Shown one piece after another: positions 30,457-40,086 of a DNA stretch of 60,651 bases. Below the pieces are notes generated by a model. It ran no database searches, was not told where the DNA came from, and saw only the letters and a list, made by a program, of their open reading frames with translations. The DNA comes from an uncultured Raoultella sp. (GTDB lineage Bacteria; Pseudomonadota; Gammaproteobacteria; Enterobacterales; Enterobacteriaceae). The number at the start of each line of letters is the position of its first letter. Within the stretch, counting starts at the first letter, position 1. The translations under genes and the position numbers were made by a program. The stretch is taken from the NCBI GenBank assembly GCA_900759445.1, contig CAAEVH010000012.1:1-60651 (forward strand). Reading direction: 5' to 3'.

Positions 30457-33363
30457 ATGCCTTTTACACTTGGTCAACGCTGGATTAGCGACACAGAGAG
30501 CGAACTGGGATTAGGGACGGTAGTTGCGCTGGATGCGCGCATGGTGACCTTGCTTTTCCCCGCCATCGGCGAAAACCGTCTGTACGCGCGCAATGATTCC
30601 CCGATCACCCGCGTGATGTTTAACCCGGGTGATACCATCACCAGCCATGAAGGCTGGCAGCTCCAGGTTGACGAAGTTAATGAAGAAAACGGCCTGCTAG
30701 CCTACACCGGTACCCGTCTCGATACCGAAGAAACCAACGTCACGCTGCGCGAAGTGCTGCTCGACAGCAAACTGGTGTTCAGCAAACCGCAGGACCGCCT
30801 GTTCGCCGGTCAGATCGACAGGATGGACCGTTTTGCGCTGCGCTACCGCGCCCGCAAATACCAGAGCGAGCAGTATCGGATGCCGTGGAGCGGCCTGCGC
30901 GGACAGCGCACCAGCCTGATTCCCCACCAGCTGCATATCGCCCATGATGTCGGCCGTCGCCACGCGCCGCGCGTCCTGCTGGCCGATGAAGTCGGTCTGG
31001 GTAAAACCATCGAAGCCGGGATGATTCTGCATCAGCAGCTGCTTGCCGGCGCCGCCGAACGCGTGCTGATCATCGTCCCGGAAACCCTGCAGCATCAGTG
31101 GCTGGTCGAGATGCTGCGCCGCTTCAACCTGCGTTTCTCGCTGTTTGACGATGAGCGTTATGCCGAAGCCCAGCACGATGCCTATAACCCGTTCGAGACC
31201 GAACAGCTGGTGATCTGCTCGCTGGATTTCGTGCGCCGCAGCAAGCAGCGCCTGGAACACCTGTGCGATGCCGAATGGGACCTGATGATCGTCGATGAAG
31301 CGCACCACCTGGTGTGGAGCGAAGAGGCGCCGAGCCGCGAATATCAGGCAATCGAGCAGCTGGCCGAACGTGTGCCGGGCGTGCTGCTGCTGACCGCGAC
31401 GCCGGAACAGCTGGGTATGGAAAGCCACTTCGCCCGTCTGCGCCTGCTGGATCCCAACCGCTTCCACGATTTCGAGCAGTTCGTTGAAGAACAACAGAAT
31501 TACCGCCCGGTGGCCGATGCCGTCGCCCTGCTGCTGGCTGGCAACAAGCTGAGCGATACCGAGCTGAACACCCTCGGCGATCTGATCGGCGAGCAGGATA
31601 TCGAACCGCTGCTGCAGGCCGCTAACAGCGATCGCGACGACGCCCAGGCCGCTCGCCAGGAGCTGGTCTCGATGCTGATGGATCGCCACGGCACCAGCCG
31701 CGTGCTGTTCCGTAATACCCGTAACGGCGTCAAAGGCTTCCCGAAACGCGAGCTGCACACTATTCGTCTGCCGCTGCCCACCCAGTATCAGACGGCGATT
31801 AAAGTCTCCGGCATTATGGGGGCGCGTAAAACCGCGGAAGAGCGCGCGCGCGACATGCTCTACCCGGAGCAGATTTATCAGGAATTTGAAGGTGATACCG
31901 GTACATGGTGGAACTTCGACCCGCGCGTTGAGTGGCTGATGGGCTATCTCACCAGCCACCGCTCGCAGAAAGTGCTGGTGATCTGTGCGAAAGCGGCCAC
32001 CGCCCTTCAGCTGGAGCAGGTTCTGCGCGAGCGCGAAGGGATCCGCGCAGCGGTCTTCCATGAAGGTATGTCCATCATTGAGCGCGACCGTGCCGCCGCA
32101 TGGTTCGCCGAAGAAGATACCGGCGCCCAGGTGCTGCTGTGTTCTGAAATTGGCTCCGAAGGCCGTAACTTCCAGTTTGCCAGCAACCTGGTGATGTTCG
32201 ATCTGCCGTTCAACCCGGATCTGCTGGAGCAGCGTATTGGCCGTCTCGACCGTATCGGTCAGGCGCACGATATTCAGATCCACGTTCCGTATCTGGAAAG
32301 AACCGCGCAGTCCGTACTGGTTCGCTGGTACCACGAAGGGCTTGATGCGTTTGAACATACCTGCCCGACCGGTCGCACCGTGTACGACAGCGTGCACAAC
32401 GAACTGATTAATTATCTTGCCGCACCGGAAACCAGCGAAGGCTTCGATGAGCTGATCAAAGCCTGCCGCCAGCAGCACGATGCGCTGAAAGCGCAGCTGG
32501 AACAGGGGCGCGATCGCCTGCTGGAGATTCACTCCAACGGCGGCGAACAGGCGCAGAAGCTGGCCGAAAGCATTGAAGAGCAGGATGACGATACCAACCT
32601 GATCGCCTTTGCCATGAACCTGTTTGATATTGTCGGCATCAACCAGGACGATCGCGGCGAAAACCTGATCGTGCTGACGCCATCCGACCATATGCTGGTT
32701 CCGGACTTCCCGGGTCTGCCGGAAGACGGCTGCACCATCACCTTTGAACGTGATGTCGCGCTGTCCCGCGAAGATGCGCAGTTCGTCACCTGGGAGCACC
32801 CGCTGATTATCAACGGTCTGGACCTGATCCTTTCCGGCGATACCGGCAGCAGCACTATCTCACTGCTGAAGAACAAAGCGCTGCCGGTCGGTACACTGCT
32901 GCTGGAGCTGATTTACGTGGTGGAAGCTCAGGCGCCGAAGCAGCTGCAGCTTAACCGCTTCCTGCCGGCGACGCCGGTGCGCATGCTACTGGATAAAAAC
33001 GGCAATAACCTCGCCGGTCAGGTGGAGTTTGAAAGCTTCAACCGCCAGCTGAGCGCCGTCAACCGCCATACCGGCAGCAAACTGGTCAACGCGGTGCAGC
33101 AGGACGTGCATGCGATCCTCCAGCTCGGCGAGGCGCAGGTTGCCAAAGCCGCGCAGGCGCTGATCGACGCGGCCCGCGATGAAGCCAACGACAAGCTGTC
33201 GGCGGAACTCTCTCGTCTGGAAGCATTAAAAGCGGTTAACCCGAACATCCGCGACGATGAACTTGCTGCGATTGAGAGCAACCGTCAGCAGGTGATGGAC
33301 GCGCTGGCGCAGGCGGGCTGGCGTCTCGATGCGCTGCGCTTAATCGTGGTCACCCACCAGTAA
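30457..33363 (+). CDS. rapA: RNA polymerase-associated ATPase RapA
   Basis: SWI2/SNF2-family translocase that binds RNA polymerase and promotes its recycling. The 968 residues equal the E. coli length. Tandem N-terminal Tudor-like domains cover about 1-107. Walker A is D-E-V-G-L-G-K-T at 177-184 and the D-E-A-H box is at 280-283. Helicase motif VI reads [11 protein letters not shown] in the second RecA-like lobe. The acidic, helical C-terminal half is intact. It sits between polB and rluA, with a 188-bp upstream gap that must carry its promoter. Confidence 0.97.
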   Translation: MPFTLGQRWISDTESELGLGTVVALDARMVTLLFPAIGENRLYARNDSPITRVMFNPGDTITSHEGWQLQVDEVNEENGLLAYTGTRLDTEETNVTLREVLLDSKLVFSKPQDRLFAGQIDRMDRFALRYRARKYQSEQYRMPWSGLRGQRTSLIPHQLHIAHDVGRRHAPRVLLADEVGLGKTIEAGMILHQQLLAGAAERVLIIVPETLQHQWLVEMLRRFNLRFSLFDDERYAEAQHDAYNPFETEQLVICSLDFVRRSKQRLEHLCDAEWDLMIVDEAHHLVWSEEAPSREYQAIEQLAERVPGVLLLTATPEQLGMESHFARLRLLDPNRFHDFEQFVEEQQNYRPVADAVALLLAGNKLSDTELNTLGDLIGEQDIEPLLQAANSDRDDAQAARQELVSMLMDRHGTSRVLFRNTRNGVKGFPKRELHTIRLPLPTQYQTAIKVSGIMGARKTAEERARDMLYPEQIYQEFEGDTGTWWNFDPRVEWLMGYLTSHRSQKVLVICAKAATALQLEQVLREREGIRAAVFHEGMSIIERDRAAAWFAEEDTGAQVLLCSEIGSEGRNFQFASNLVMFDLPFNPDLLEQRIGRLDRIGQAHDIQIHVPYLERTAQSVLVRWYHEGLDAFEHTCPTGRTVYDSVHNELINYLAAPETSEGFDELIKACRQQHDALKAQLEQGRDRLLEIHSNGGEQAQKLAESIEEQDDDTNLIAFAMNLFDIVGINQDDRGENLIVLTPSDHMLVPDFPGLPEDGCTITFERDVALSREDAQFVTWEHPLIINGLDLILSGDTGSSTISLLKNKALPVGTLLLELIYVVEAQAPKQLQLNRFLPATPVRMLLDKNGNNLAGQVEFESFNRQLSAVNRHTGSKLVNAVQQDVHAILQLGEAQVAKAAQALIDAARDEANDKLSAELSRLEALKAVNPNIRDDELAAIESNRQQVMDALAQAGWRLDALRLIVVTHQ

Positions 33364-33375
33364 CGGAACGCGAAT

Positions 33376-34035
33376 ATGGCGATGGAAAACTACAATCCGC
33401 CACAGGATCCCTGGCTGGTTATCCTCTATCAGGATGAGCACATCATGGTGGTCAACAAGCCGAGCGGCTTGTTGTCCGTCCCGGGGAGACTGGAGGAGCA
33501 TAAAGACAGCGTGATGACGCGCGTTCAGCGCGACTTCCCGCAGGCCGAGTCGGTGCACCGCCTCGACATGGCCACCAGCGGCGTGATTGTGGTGGCACTG
33601 ACCAAAGCGGCGGAACGCGAGCTGAAGCGTCAGTTTCGCGAGCGTGAGCCGAAGAAGCAGTACGTCGCCCGCGTGTGGGGACATCCGGAAAAAGCGGAAG
33701 GGCTGGTGGATTTACCGCTCATCTGCGACTGGCCGAACCGGCCAAAGCAGAAGGTGTGTTACGAAACCGGCAAAGCGGCACAAACTGAGTATCACGTGCT
33801 GGAGTATGCGGACGATAACAGCGCCCGCGTGCGCCTGAAGCCGATTACCGGTCGTTCTCATCAGCTGCGCGTGCATATGCTGGCGCTGGGCCATCCGATT
33901 CTTGGCGATCGCTTTTATGCGACGCCAGAGGCGCTGGCGATGGCGCCGCGGCTGCTGCTGCACGCCGAAACGCTGACCATTACCCATCCGGCCTTCGGCA
34001 ACGCGATGACCTTTCGCGCGCCCGTCGATTTCTGA
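33376..34035 (+). CDS. rluA: Dual-specificity rRNA/tRNA pseudouridine synthase A
   Basis: Forms pseudouridine 746 in 23S rRNA and 32 in several tRNAs. The 219 residues equal E. coli RluA. The catalytic aspartate is D64 in H-R-L-D-M-A-T-S-G. The family P-I-T-G-R-S-H-Q-L-R-V-H-M motif follows near residue 155. It begins 12 bp after the rapA stop and is probably co-transcribed. A REP-like palindrome follows the stop. Confidence 0.97.
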   Translation: MAMENYNPPQDPWLVILYQDEHIMVVNKPSGLLSVPGRLEEHKDSVMTRVQRDFPQAESVHRLDMATSGVIVVALTKAAERELKRQFREREPKKQYVARVWGHPEKAEGLVDLPLICDWPNRPKQKVCYETGKAAQTEYHVLEYADDNSARVRLKPITGRSHQLRVHMLALGHPILGDRFYATPEALAMAPRLLLHAETLTITHPAFGNAMTFRAPVDF

Positions 34036-34098
34036 ATGCCGGTATTCCCGGCGCAGCCTAACCCGTAAGCCCTGGAGGCCGCGTGCGACCGGGATATG

Positions 34099-34131
34099 GC
34101 CCCGGATGATGCCTTAGCGGCTTATCCGGGC
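34099..34131. repeat. REP-like palindrome after rluA
   Basis: GCCCCGGATGATGCC and GGCTTATCCGGGC form a REP-type imperfect palindrome between convergent rluA and citX. It may act as the end of both transcripts. Confidence 0.7.
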
Positions 34132-34153
34132 GACATATTCACGATTTCATCCG

Positions 34154-34684
34154 TTAATCGCGGGCAAACCACCCATCGATCATCTGCTCAACGCGAGCGA
34201 CAACCTCTTCGGCATCATGGCGATGCAGGCTCTCACAGGTCTGAGCGGCGTCATCGCACAGCAGGCAACGACGAGTGCCTTCATCCTGTACCTGGCGCCC
34301 TTGTTGCGGACAAATCACCTCGATATTCCATAAGCGGCCAAGCGGATGCGTCTGCAGCAGCTCCGTGCATAGCGCATTGACTTCGCTGGCAGGATGCTCA
34401 ACGCACCACAGCGCCTCCGGCCCGGTTGGCAACCACAGCACCTGACGGTCCAGCGTTTTCCAGCGGCGTTTCCACAGCAGCTGGTCGCAGGCCTGCAGCG
34501 CCACGCCCATCATATTGCGATAGCGGATGCTGTCTTTTACCACGCCCGGCGTCACCAGCGTCAGCGCAATGACCGGTTGTTGATAATGGCCGAGCCACTC
34601 GGCCTGGCGGGCTGCACGCTGCGCTTTCGTCGCCAGCTCGGTTTCTACGCTGGCGCCCGCACGGGCGGGAGTATCCACAGACAT
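34154..34684 (-). CDS. citX: CitX, apo-citrate lyase phosphoribosyl-dephospho-CoA transferase
   Basis: Attaches 2'-(5''-triphosphoribosyl)-3'-dephospho-CoA to the acyl carrier subunit CitD to make holo-citrate lyase. The 176 residues contain the family core H-P-L-G-R-L-W-N-I-E-V at 113-123 and R-R-C-L-L-C at 138-143, matching the E. coli CitX motifs. The Ala-rich N-terminal 25 residues are variable. The start has a GGAGAGG site. It lies downstream of citW on the same strand, 170 bp apart, with hairpins between. No citC, citD, citE, citF or citG is in the window, so its substrate protein must be encoded elsewhere. The citW-citX pairing is one I recall from K. pneumoniae. Confidence 0.92.
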   Translation of the reverse strand: MSVDTPARAGASVETELATKAQRAARQAEWLGHYQQPVIALTLVTPGVVKDSIRYRNMMGVALQACDQLLWKRRWKTLDRQVLWLPTGPEALWCVEHPASEVNALCTELLQTHPLGRLWNIEVICPQQGRQVQDEGTRRCLLCDDAAQTCESLHRHDAEEVVARVEQMIDGWFARD

Positions 34685-34713
34685 TAATTCCTCTCCTTCA
34701 CTTGATAAAATGA

Positions 34714-34730
34714 CGGCGGCAAAGCCGCCG
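34714..34730 (-). terminator. Short G+C hairpin before citX
   Basis: CGGCGGC, AAA and GCCGCCG form a perfect 7-bp stem 30 bp upstream of the citX start, followed on the minus strand by TCATTTTATC. It could attenuate citX relative to citW. Confidence 0.4.
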
Positions 34731-34784
34731 CCGCGATAGCGGATTACGCTGCTGATTGTATCGCTAAACGAACAGAATTTAGGA

Positions 34785-34815
34785 CACAGGACAAAGAAAT
34801 TTTCTTCGTCCTGTG
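34785..34815 (-). terminator. Long hairpin 40 bp after citW
   Basis: CACAGGAC with GTCCTGTG, continued after one mismatch by AAGAA with TTCTT, gives a 13-bp stem with a 3-nt loop. It has no U-run on the minus strand. It probably protects or attenuates the citW-citX transcript. Confidence 0.5.
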
Positions 34816-34854
34816 GAGGAAAATTGCAGATTTTCCTGTTAGCGCAGAGCTAAA

Positions 34855-36219
34855 TCATGCAAGGAAATGACTGAGGAACAGCAGACCCAATGAAACATTA
34901 ATCGCGCCGCCGATACGGGTGGCGATTTGGGCGAACGGCATCAGGCTCATGCGGTTGCCGGAGGTCAGAATTGCCACATCGCCGGTGCCTCCCTGACCAC
35001 TCTGGCAGCAGGAGACAATCGCCACATCAATCGGGTGCATACCAATCTTTTTACCCACCAGGAACCCGGTCGCCACCAACGCGGAGACGGTACTGACGAT
35101 CACCAGCAGATTCGTTATCGTAAAGGCGTTCACCAGCTCCTGCCACGGCGTAATGGCGACGCCCACGGCAAACAGAATCGGGTAGGTCACCGCGGTGCGG
35201 AAGAATTTGTAGACCATCTGCGACCCTTCCTGCAGGCGCGGCGAGACGCCGTTAACCAGCTTGAGCAGTACCGCCAGAAACAGCATACCCACCGGCGCCG
35301 GTAAACCGGTCATTTTCTGTCCCAGCATTCCCAGCATATACAGCAGCACCGCCAGAAGAGCGCCGGAGGCCAGCGTCGTCATGTCGGCCTTGCCGCCGGA
35401 TGTCTCAACGTCGTCTGCACGATGCGTTTCATTGCTGCGGTTCGGCATCAGCTGGCCTTCACCGGTCAGGTGCGGGAAGCGCTTGCCCAGTTGGTTCAGG
35501 CAACCGGCAATCACTATTGCCGTCAGGCTGCCCAGCATCACCATCGGTAACACGCGGCCTAATGCCACGCCCTGATCCATATGCATCAGGGCGGCATAGC
35601 CGATTGACAATGGAATCGCCCCCTCTCCTACGCCACCGGCCATAATCGGCAGCACGATAAAGAAGAACACCTGAAACGGCTCCATCCCCAGAGCCGTACC
35701 GACGCCGATGCCCACCAGCATGCCAACGATTTCACCGCACAGCATCGGGAAGAAGATACGCAGAAAGCCCTGAATCAGGGTCGTACGGTTCATGCTCATA
35801 ATGCTGCCGACGATAATGCAGCAGATATAGAGATAAAGAATATTGGTCGATTTGTAGAATTTGGTCGTGGATTCCACCACCACGTCCGGCAGCAGACCGT
35901 AATGTACCAGCGCGGAAGGGATAAAGGTGGCGCAGATCGCGGCCGCGCCCAGTTTACCGAGGATCGGCAGACGCTTGCCAAACTCACCGCAGGCAAAACC
36001 GAAAAAGGCCAGCGTCGCGACCATGACCACGATATCGCTCGGCAACTTTCCGCCCAGACAGTCGAGGGCGATCAATCCACCGGCCAGCAGGAACAAAGGC
36101 AGCGGGATAATCCCGACTTTCATATTATCCATCACGTGCCACCAGCGTTGTTTCAAGGTGGCTTTCGGGGTGTCGATGGGATCGAGGGTCGCAGAGAATG
36201 CATTGTCAGTGGTGCTCAT
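34855..36219 (-). CDS. citW: Citrate carrier CitW (2-hydroxycarboxylate transporter family)
   Basis: Inner-membrane carrier of the 2HCT family, known in K. pneumoniae as a citrate/acetate antiporter. ATG 36219, preceded by AAGGG, gives 454 residues; an ATG nine codons upstream has no ribosome-binding site. About 11 hydrophobic segments are seen. Both re-entrant-loop signatures are present: M-A-G-G-V-G-E-G-A-I-P-L-S in the N-half and C-Q-S-G-Q-G-G-T-G-D-V-A-I-L in the C-half. The conserved substrate Arg lies near the end in Q-I-A-T-R-I-G-G-A. It is divergent from the citYZ two-component genes across 451 bp and followed by citX. Regulation by CitZ is inferred. Confidence 0.92.
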   Translation of the reverse strand: MSTTDNAFSATLDPIDTPKATLKQRWWHVMDNMKVGIIPLPLFLLAGGLIALDCLGGKLPSDIVVMVATLAFFGFACGEFGKRLPILGKLGAAAICATFIPSALVHYGLLPDVVVESTTKFYKSTNILYLYICCIIVGSIMSMNRTTLIQGFLRIFFPMLCGEIVGMLVGIGVGTALGMEPFQVFFFIVLPIMAGGVGEGAIPLSIGYAALMHMDQGVALGRVLPMVMLGSLTAIVIAGCLNQLGKRFPHLTGEGQLMPNRSNETHRADDVETSGGKADMTTLASGALLAVLLYMLGMLGQKMTGLPAPVGMLFLAVLLKLVNGVSPRLQEGSQMVYKFFRTAVTYPILFAVGVAITPWQELVNAFTITNLLVIVSTVSALVATGFLVGKKIGMHPIDVAIVSCCQSGQGGTGDVAILTSGNRMSLMPFAQIATRIGGAINVSLGLLFLSHFLA

Positions 36220-36670
36220 AGGTTTGGCCCTTTCGTTATTATTCATTTTTGAGATTAGGGGGCCTGATGCAGACTTAATGTGAGGCGTGACGAATTAGAA
36301 ATGAAGTTTTAATGGTCATTATGGTTTTTATGGTTTCTATTCCAGGGCGTGATATCTCTCTGATTTATTAGCGTGGTTTTTATGGTTTTTATCGCCAGGC
36401 CCGTGCGGAATCGGACAAAGAGCGGATCGGCAACGCCTCGCCACCGCTGACCACAGCGGGCTCCGGCGGATTGAGTGACCGCCGGCTTGCTCGTCCGCCG
36501 GGCGATCTGGCGGAATGGGCGGCCTGCCGTGGCGTCTTGATAAATCATCGTCAGTAGATGATTCTGGTTTCTCATCGCCTGCGGTAACGCTCACCACGTT
36601 CCCGCCTAACCCATGTCGGCACCAGGACAATGTGACAGTTCCGGCGCCGTAGAGACGTTGCACACGACTT
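36220..36670. other. Control region between divergent citW and citY
   Basis: 451 bp with two compositions. The citW-proximal third (36240-36395) is A+T-rich and holds two 19-bp direct repeats. The citY-proximal part (36400-36660) is G+C-rich without a credible gene; short minus-strand frames here have no ribosome-binding site or family match. Both divergent promoters must lie in it. The citY start has no strong ribosome-binding site. Confidence 0.55.
36322..36392. promoter_or_regulatory. Pair of 19-bp direct repeats, candidate CitZ operators
   Basis: Copy 1 (36322-36340) and copy 2 (36374-36392) share the pattern TGGTTTTTATGGTTT-x-TAT with one mismatch. They start 52 bp apart, close to five helical turns. 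Each copy is itself two TGGTTT units. A+T-rich repeated targets are typical of CitB-type response regulators, but binding is inferred. Confidence 0.5.
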
Positions 36671-38296
36671 ATGAAGGTTTCCTTTCAATTTAAGCTGTTT
36701 ATTTCGCTGGTCGCCTTTTTCTCCGTATTATTCGCGCTGCTGGGCGTCTATTACTACATTGATGCCAGCCATCAGCTGTATCAGGAAATGAGTACCCGCG
36801 CCAAAATACAGGCTGAAGAGATCGCGCTGATGCCGGATTTACGCCAGCAGGTTATCGAGGAAGACCCGCAGTCGCTAACGTCATTTATGCAAAAAATCGC
36901 CGCCCGCAGCGACGCGAGCTTTATTGTCATTGGCAATGCGCAGGGCGTACATCTGTTTCATTCCGTCCACCCGGAGTGGATCGGTACCCGGCTGGTGGGC
37001 GGTGATAACCAGGCGGTGCTGGAAGGGAAAAGTATCACCACTATCCGTAAAGGAGGGCTCGGGGTGTCGCTGCGCAGCAAGGCGCCGATCTTCGACACCT
37101 CCGGCCGGGTTGTGGGCATCGTCTCCGTGGGCTACCTGACCAGTTATCTCGATAGCATCACGCTGACAAAGGTCATTAATATCTTCATCGCCGCCGTGCT
37201 GCTGCTGATCGCGCTGTTTATTTTTTCCTGGTATTTTACCCGCAGCATTAAAAAACAGATTTTTTCGCTGGAACCGCGAGAAATCGGCCTGCTGGTGCGT
37301 CAACAAAAGGCGATGATGGAATCAATCTATGAGGGGGTTATCGTTATCGATCGCCACCGGCGTATCGAGGTGATCAACCACGCCGCGCGCAGCCTGCTGG
37401 GACTGAGCCAGCCCGCGCGTCTGCTACGCGGTCAATCGATCGATAGCGTCATCGCCCCGCAGCCCTTTTTCGCCAGCGGTGAAATGCTGGAAAACGACAC
37501 TCACGATGAGCTGTGTCGCTTCAACCAACTGACCGTACTCGCCAGCCGGGTGCGTATCATGCTGGAGGAGTCGCTGCAGGGCTGGGTGATTACTTTCCGC
37601 GATCGTGACGAAATCAACTCCCTCAGCGCCCAGCTAAGCCAGGTTAAACGCTATGTTGATAACCTGCGCATCATGCGCCATGAACAGCTGAACCGAATGA
37701 CCACCCTCTCCGGCCTGCTGCATATGGGTCACTATGACGAAGCGATTCGCTATATTCAGGCGCAGTCAGAACACGCGCAGGAGCTGCTGGACTTTATCTC
37801 TTCCCGTTTCAGCTCGCCAACGCTCTGCGGCCTGCTGCTGGGTAAGGCGGCCCGCGCCCGCGAAAAAGGGGTGGCGCTCAGCTTTGACCCCGCCTGTCAG
37901 CTCGACCGGCCGCTGCCTTCATTAATGGAATCGGAGCTGATTTCGATTATCGGCAACCTGCTGGATAACGCGATTGAAGCCACCCAGCGCGCCGAGCTGC
38001 CGCACGAACCGGTGGAAGTGCTGATTCAACTGAATGCCCGCGAGCTGATGATTGAAGTTGCCGACCGCGGCATCGGCATTGACCCGGCTATCCGCGATCA
38101 TATCTTTGAACGCGGCATTACCACCAAAACCCGTGGCGATCACGGTATCGGCCTGTATCTTATTGAACATTATGTGACACAGGCTGGCGGCACCATTGAA
38201 GTCGCCGATAACTCACCGCGCGGCGCGATCTTTACCCTGTTTATCCCCGCCGACGGCCCTGTTCATTCCCGACACGAGGCGAACTATGCATCATGA
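36671..38296 (+). CDS. citY: CitY, citrate-family sensor histidine kinase
   Basis: Membrane sensor kinase of the CitA/DpiB/DcuS family. The 541 residues show a first membrane segment (about 8-30), a periplasmic PAS sensor (about 31-165), a second membrane segment (about 167-188), a cytoplasmic PAS (about 210-310), the phospho-acceptor H337 in M-R-H-E-Q-L-N-R-M, the N-box N429-L-L-D-N433 and the G-boxes D-R-G-I-G-I and G-D-H-G-I-G-L. In the sensor, H-P at 100-101 and L-R-S-K at 134-137 correspond to citrate-contacting positions of Klebsiella CitA, suggesting a citrate or similar ligand. It overlaps citZ by 11 bp. Confidence 0.88.
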   Translation: MKVSFQFKLFISLVAFFSVLFALLGVYYYIDASHQLYQEMSTRAKIQAEEIALMPDLRQQVIEEDPQSLTSFMQKIAARSDASFIVIGNAQGVHLFHSVHPEWIGTRLVGGDNQAVLEGKSITTIRKGGLGVSLRSKAPIFDTSGRVVGIVSVGYLTSYLDSITLTKVINIFIAAVLLLIALFIFSWYFTRSIKKQIFSLEPREIGLLVRQQKAMMESIYEGVIVIDRHRRIEVINHAARSLLGLSQPARLLRGQSIDSVIAPQPFFASGEMLENDTHDELCRFNQLTVLASRVRIMLEESLQGWVITFRDRDEINSLSAQLSQVKRYVDNLRIMRHEQLNRMTTLSGLLHMGHYDEAIRYIQAQSEHAQELLDFISSRFSSPTLCGLLLGKAARAREKGVALSFDPACQLDRPLPSLMESELISIIGNLLDNAIEATQRAELPHEPVEVLIQLNARELMIEVADRGIGIDPAIRDHIFERGITTKTRGDHGIGLYLIEHYVTQAGGTIEVADNSPRGAIFTLFIPADGPVHSRHEANYAS

Positions 38297-38984
38297 TCTG
38301 GTCGATGTGTTGATCATCGAAGATGAAAGCGAACTGGCGAGGCTGCATGCCGAGCTGATTCAGAAGCATCCGCGTATGCGGCTGACAGGCATGGCCGCCT
38401 CCCTCTCCCAGGCGCGGCAGATGCTCAATAGCCAACCGCCGCAGCTGATACTGCTCGATAACTATTTACCTGACGGTAAAGGGGTCACATTGATGACCGA
38501 CCCGATTCTGGCAGAGGCCAACTGTTCGGTGATTTTTATTACCGCCGCCAGCGATATGGAAACCTGTAGCCAGGCGATTCGCAACGGCGCCTTCGACTAC
38601 ATTCTTAAACCCGTCTCCTGGAAGCGCCTGAGCCAGTCGCTGGAGCGTTTTGTGCAGTTTTACGATCAGCAGCGAGAATGGAAAATCGTCGATCAACAAA
38701 ACGTTGATTCGCTGTACCAGCTGCAGGCGAAGAACTATCGCGCCGATAGCGGCAGTAAAGGGATCGAGGAGAAGACGCTGGCGCTGGTGCAGAATCTGTT
38801 CAACGGCCGGGAAGAACACAGTTTTTCCGTGGATGAGGTGGTGAACGATGCCGGGTTAAGTAAAACCACCGCCCGCCGTTACCTGGAACACTGTGTGGAA
38901 ATCGGTTATCTCGAAGTCGAGATGTTGTACGGAAAGATTGGTCACCCGCGACGGATGTACCGACGCGCTCAGCGCGCATCATGA
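38286..38984 (+). CDS. citZ: CitZ, response regulator of the CitB family
   Basis: Cognate DNA-binding regulator for CitY. ATG 38286 gives 232 residues; a longer frame upstream lies inside citY and was rejected. The receiver domain (about 5-122) has the acidic pocket E12-D13, phospho-acceptor D58 in I-L-L-D-N-Y and K107 in L-K-P-V. The C-terminal helix-turn-helix (F-S-V-D-E-V-V-N-D-A-G-L-S-K-T-T-A-R-R-Y) is of the CitB/DpiA type. It is distinct from the bacterial citrate synthase gene that shares the symbol. The likely target is the divergent citW-citX operon, with possible cross-talk to citrate fermentation genes elsewhere. Confidence 0.88.
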   Translation: MHHDLVDVLIIEDESELARLHAELIQKHPRMRLTGMAASLSQARQMLNSQPPQLILLDNYLPDGKGVTLMTDPILAEANCSVIFITAASDMETCSQAIRNGAFDYILKPVSWKRLSQSLERFVQFYDQQREWKIVDQQNVDSLYQLQAKNYRADSGSKGIEEKTLALVQNLFNGREEHSFSVDEVVNDAGLSKTTARRYLEHCVEIGYLEVEMLYGKIGHPRRMYRRAQRAS

Positions 38985-39009
38985 GGCCTCTCCCGCCAGG
39001 GAGAGGCCT
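38984..39009. terminator. Hairpin between convergent citZ and djlA
   Basis: AGGCCTCTCCC, a 4-nt loop and GGGAGAGGCCT form a perfect 11-bp stem filling most of the 30-bp gap. There is no T-run on either strand. It is likely a bidirectional stop or RNA-stabilising end. Confidence 0.6.
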
Positions 39010-39014
39010 GCGGC

Positions 39015-39842
39015 TCAGAACCCGCGCTGCTCTTTGATCAGCTCCCAGGCCTTCTGAATATCCTGTGCTTTCTGCTTCGCCATCTCCATCATTTCCGGCG
39101 GCAACCCTTTTGCCACCAGCTTATCCGGATGGTGCTCACTCATCAGCTTGCGATAGGCGCGCTTCACGGTCGCGGCATCATCGGTAGGCTTCACCCCCAG
39201 CACGTTGCATGCATCTTCCAGCGTGGGTCCGCGCTGCGCCTGCTGCCAGCCGGCATTTCCACCGCCCTGGCCGTAAGAGCCTTGCTGAGAACCGCCGCCA
39301 AACTGAGCGCCGCCCTGCATCATTCGCAGGAACTGCTCGAACTGCGCGCGGGAAATCCCCAGCTCATCGGCAATCACAAACAGAACTTCACGTTCATTAG
39401 GATGTAATTCGCCATCGGCGAAGGCCGTCTGCAGCTGAATTTCCAGAAACATCCGAATCAAATCGAAGCGCCCGAAACAGACGCTGCGCAGCTGGCGCAT
39501 TTTTTCACGCAGCGGATAATCATCGGATTTCCCCACGCGAAAGGCCTGCTGTGCCGCCGTACGCGACTCGCCATGCAAATTCATGCGATCCATCAGGATG
39601 CTGGCGACATGAATATCGGCTTCGGTGACGCGACCTTTGGATTTGGTTAAATGGCCCATCACCTCAAAGGTGGTGGAGAAAAACAGCGCCTGCCGCTCCT
39701 GCTGATTGGCAAACACATTGATACGGCGGCTTCGCGCCCGGTCAAATATATGGCCGACCAGCAGGCCCAGCACCAGTCCCCAAAAGCCTGCGCCCATCAT
39801 CAGCGCGACCGCAACCCCAATTATTTTTCCCAAATACTGCAT
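39015..39842 (-). CDS. djlA: DnaJ-like membrane co-chaperone DjlA
   Basis: Inner-membrane J-protein that recruits DnaK and affects capsule (Rcs) signalling in E. coli. The 275 residues contain one N-terminal membrane segment (about 6-30) with the Gly spacing known for dimerisation, a TerB-like helical domain (about 50-175), a Gly/Gln-rich linker (about 177-205) and a C-terminal J domain (about 208-272) with the essential H-P-D at 238-240. E. coli DjlA has 271 residues. It is divergent from lptD. Confidence 0.95.
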   Translation of the reverse strand: MQYLGKIIGVAVALMMGAGFWGLVLGLLVGHIFDRARSRRINVFANQQERQALFFSTTFEVMGHLTKSKGRVTEADIHVASILMDRMNLHGESRTAAQQAFRVGKSDDYPLREKMRQLRSVCFGRFDLIRMFLEIQLQTAFADGELHPNEREVLFVIADELGISRAQFEQFLRMMQGGAQFGGGSQQGSYGQGGGNAGWQQAQRGPTLEDACNVLGVKPTDDAATVKRAYRKLMSEHHPDKLVAKGLPPEMMEMAKQKAQDIQKAWELIKEQRGF

Positions 39843-40086
39843 AGACTCCCCAATCTTTACGCCGCCAGTTAAGCTATATATGACCGCACGTTACAAAGCG
39901 CTGACGCTTAGGTCAATTGTGGGACATAGCCTATATTTTGCTTTATCATACTCGTCATTCTACACGGTGCCTAACGCTCGGGATTCAAACCGGCAGGATT
40001 AACACTAGCGCGATGAAGATGAGTACGTTAGGCTCTGACCGTTTGCAAGCCGCTGCCACAAGATGACGGAACAACAAATACAACGT

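Noticed and set aside
30697..32799. 700-codon open frame opposite rapA
   Set aside because: Same reasoning: rapA is complete and conserved, and the antisense frame shows no recognisable domain.
36309..36663. Two overlapping minus-strand open frames upstream of citW
   Set aside because: They run across the direct repeats and the G+C-rich block, lack ribosome-binding sites and look like random frames.
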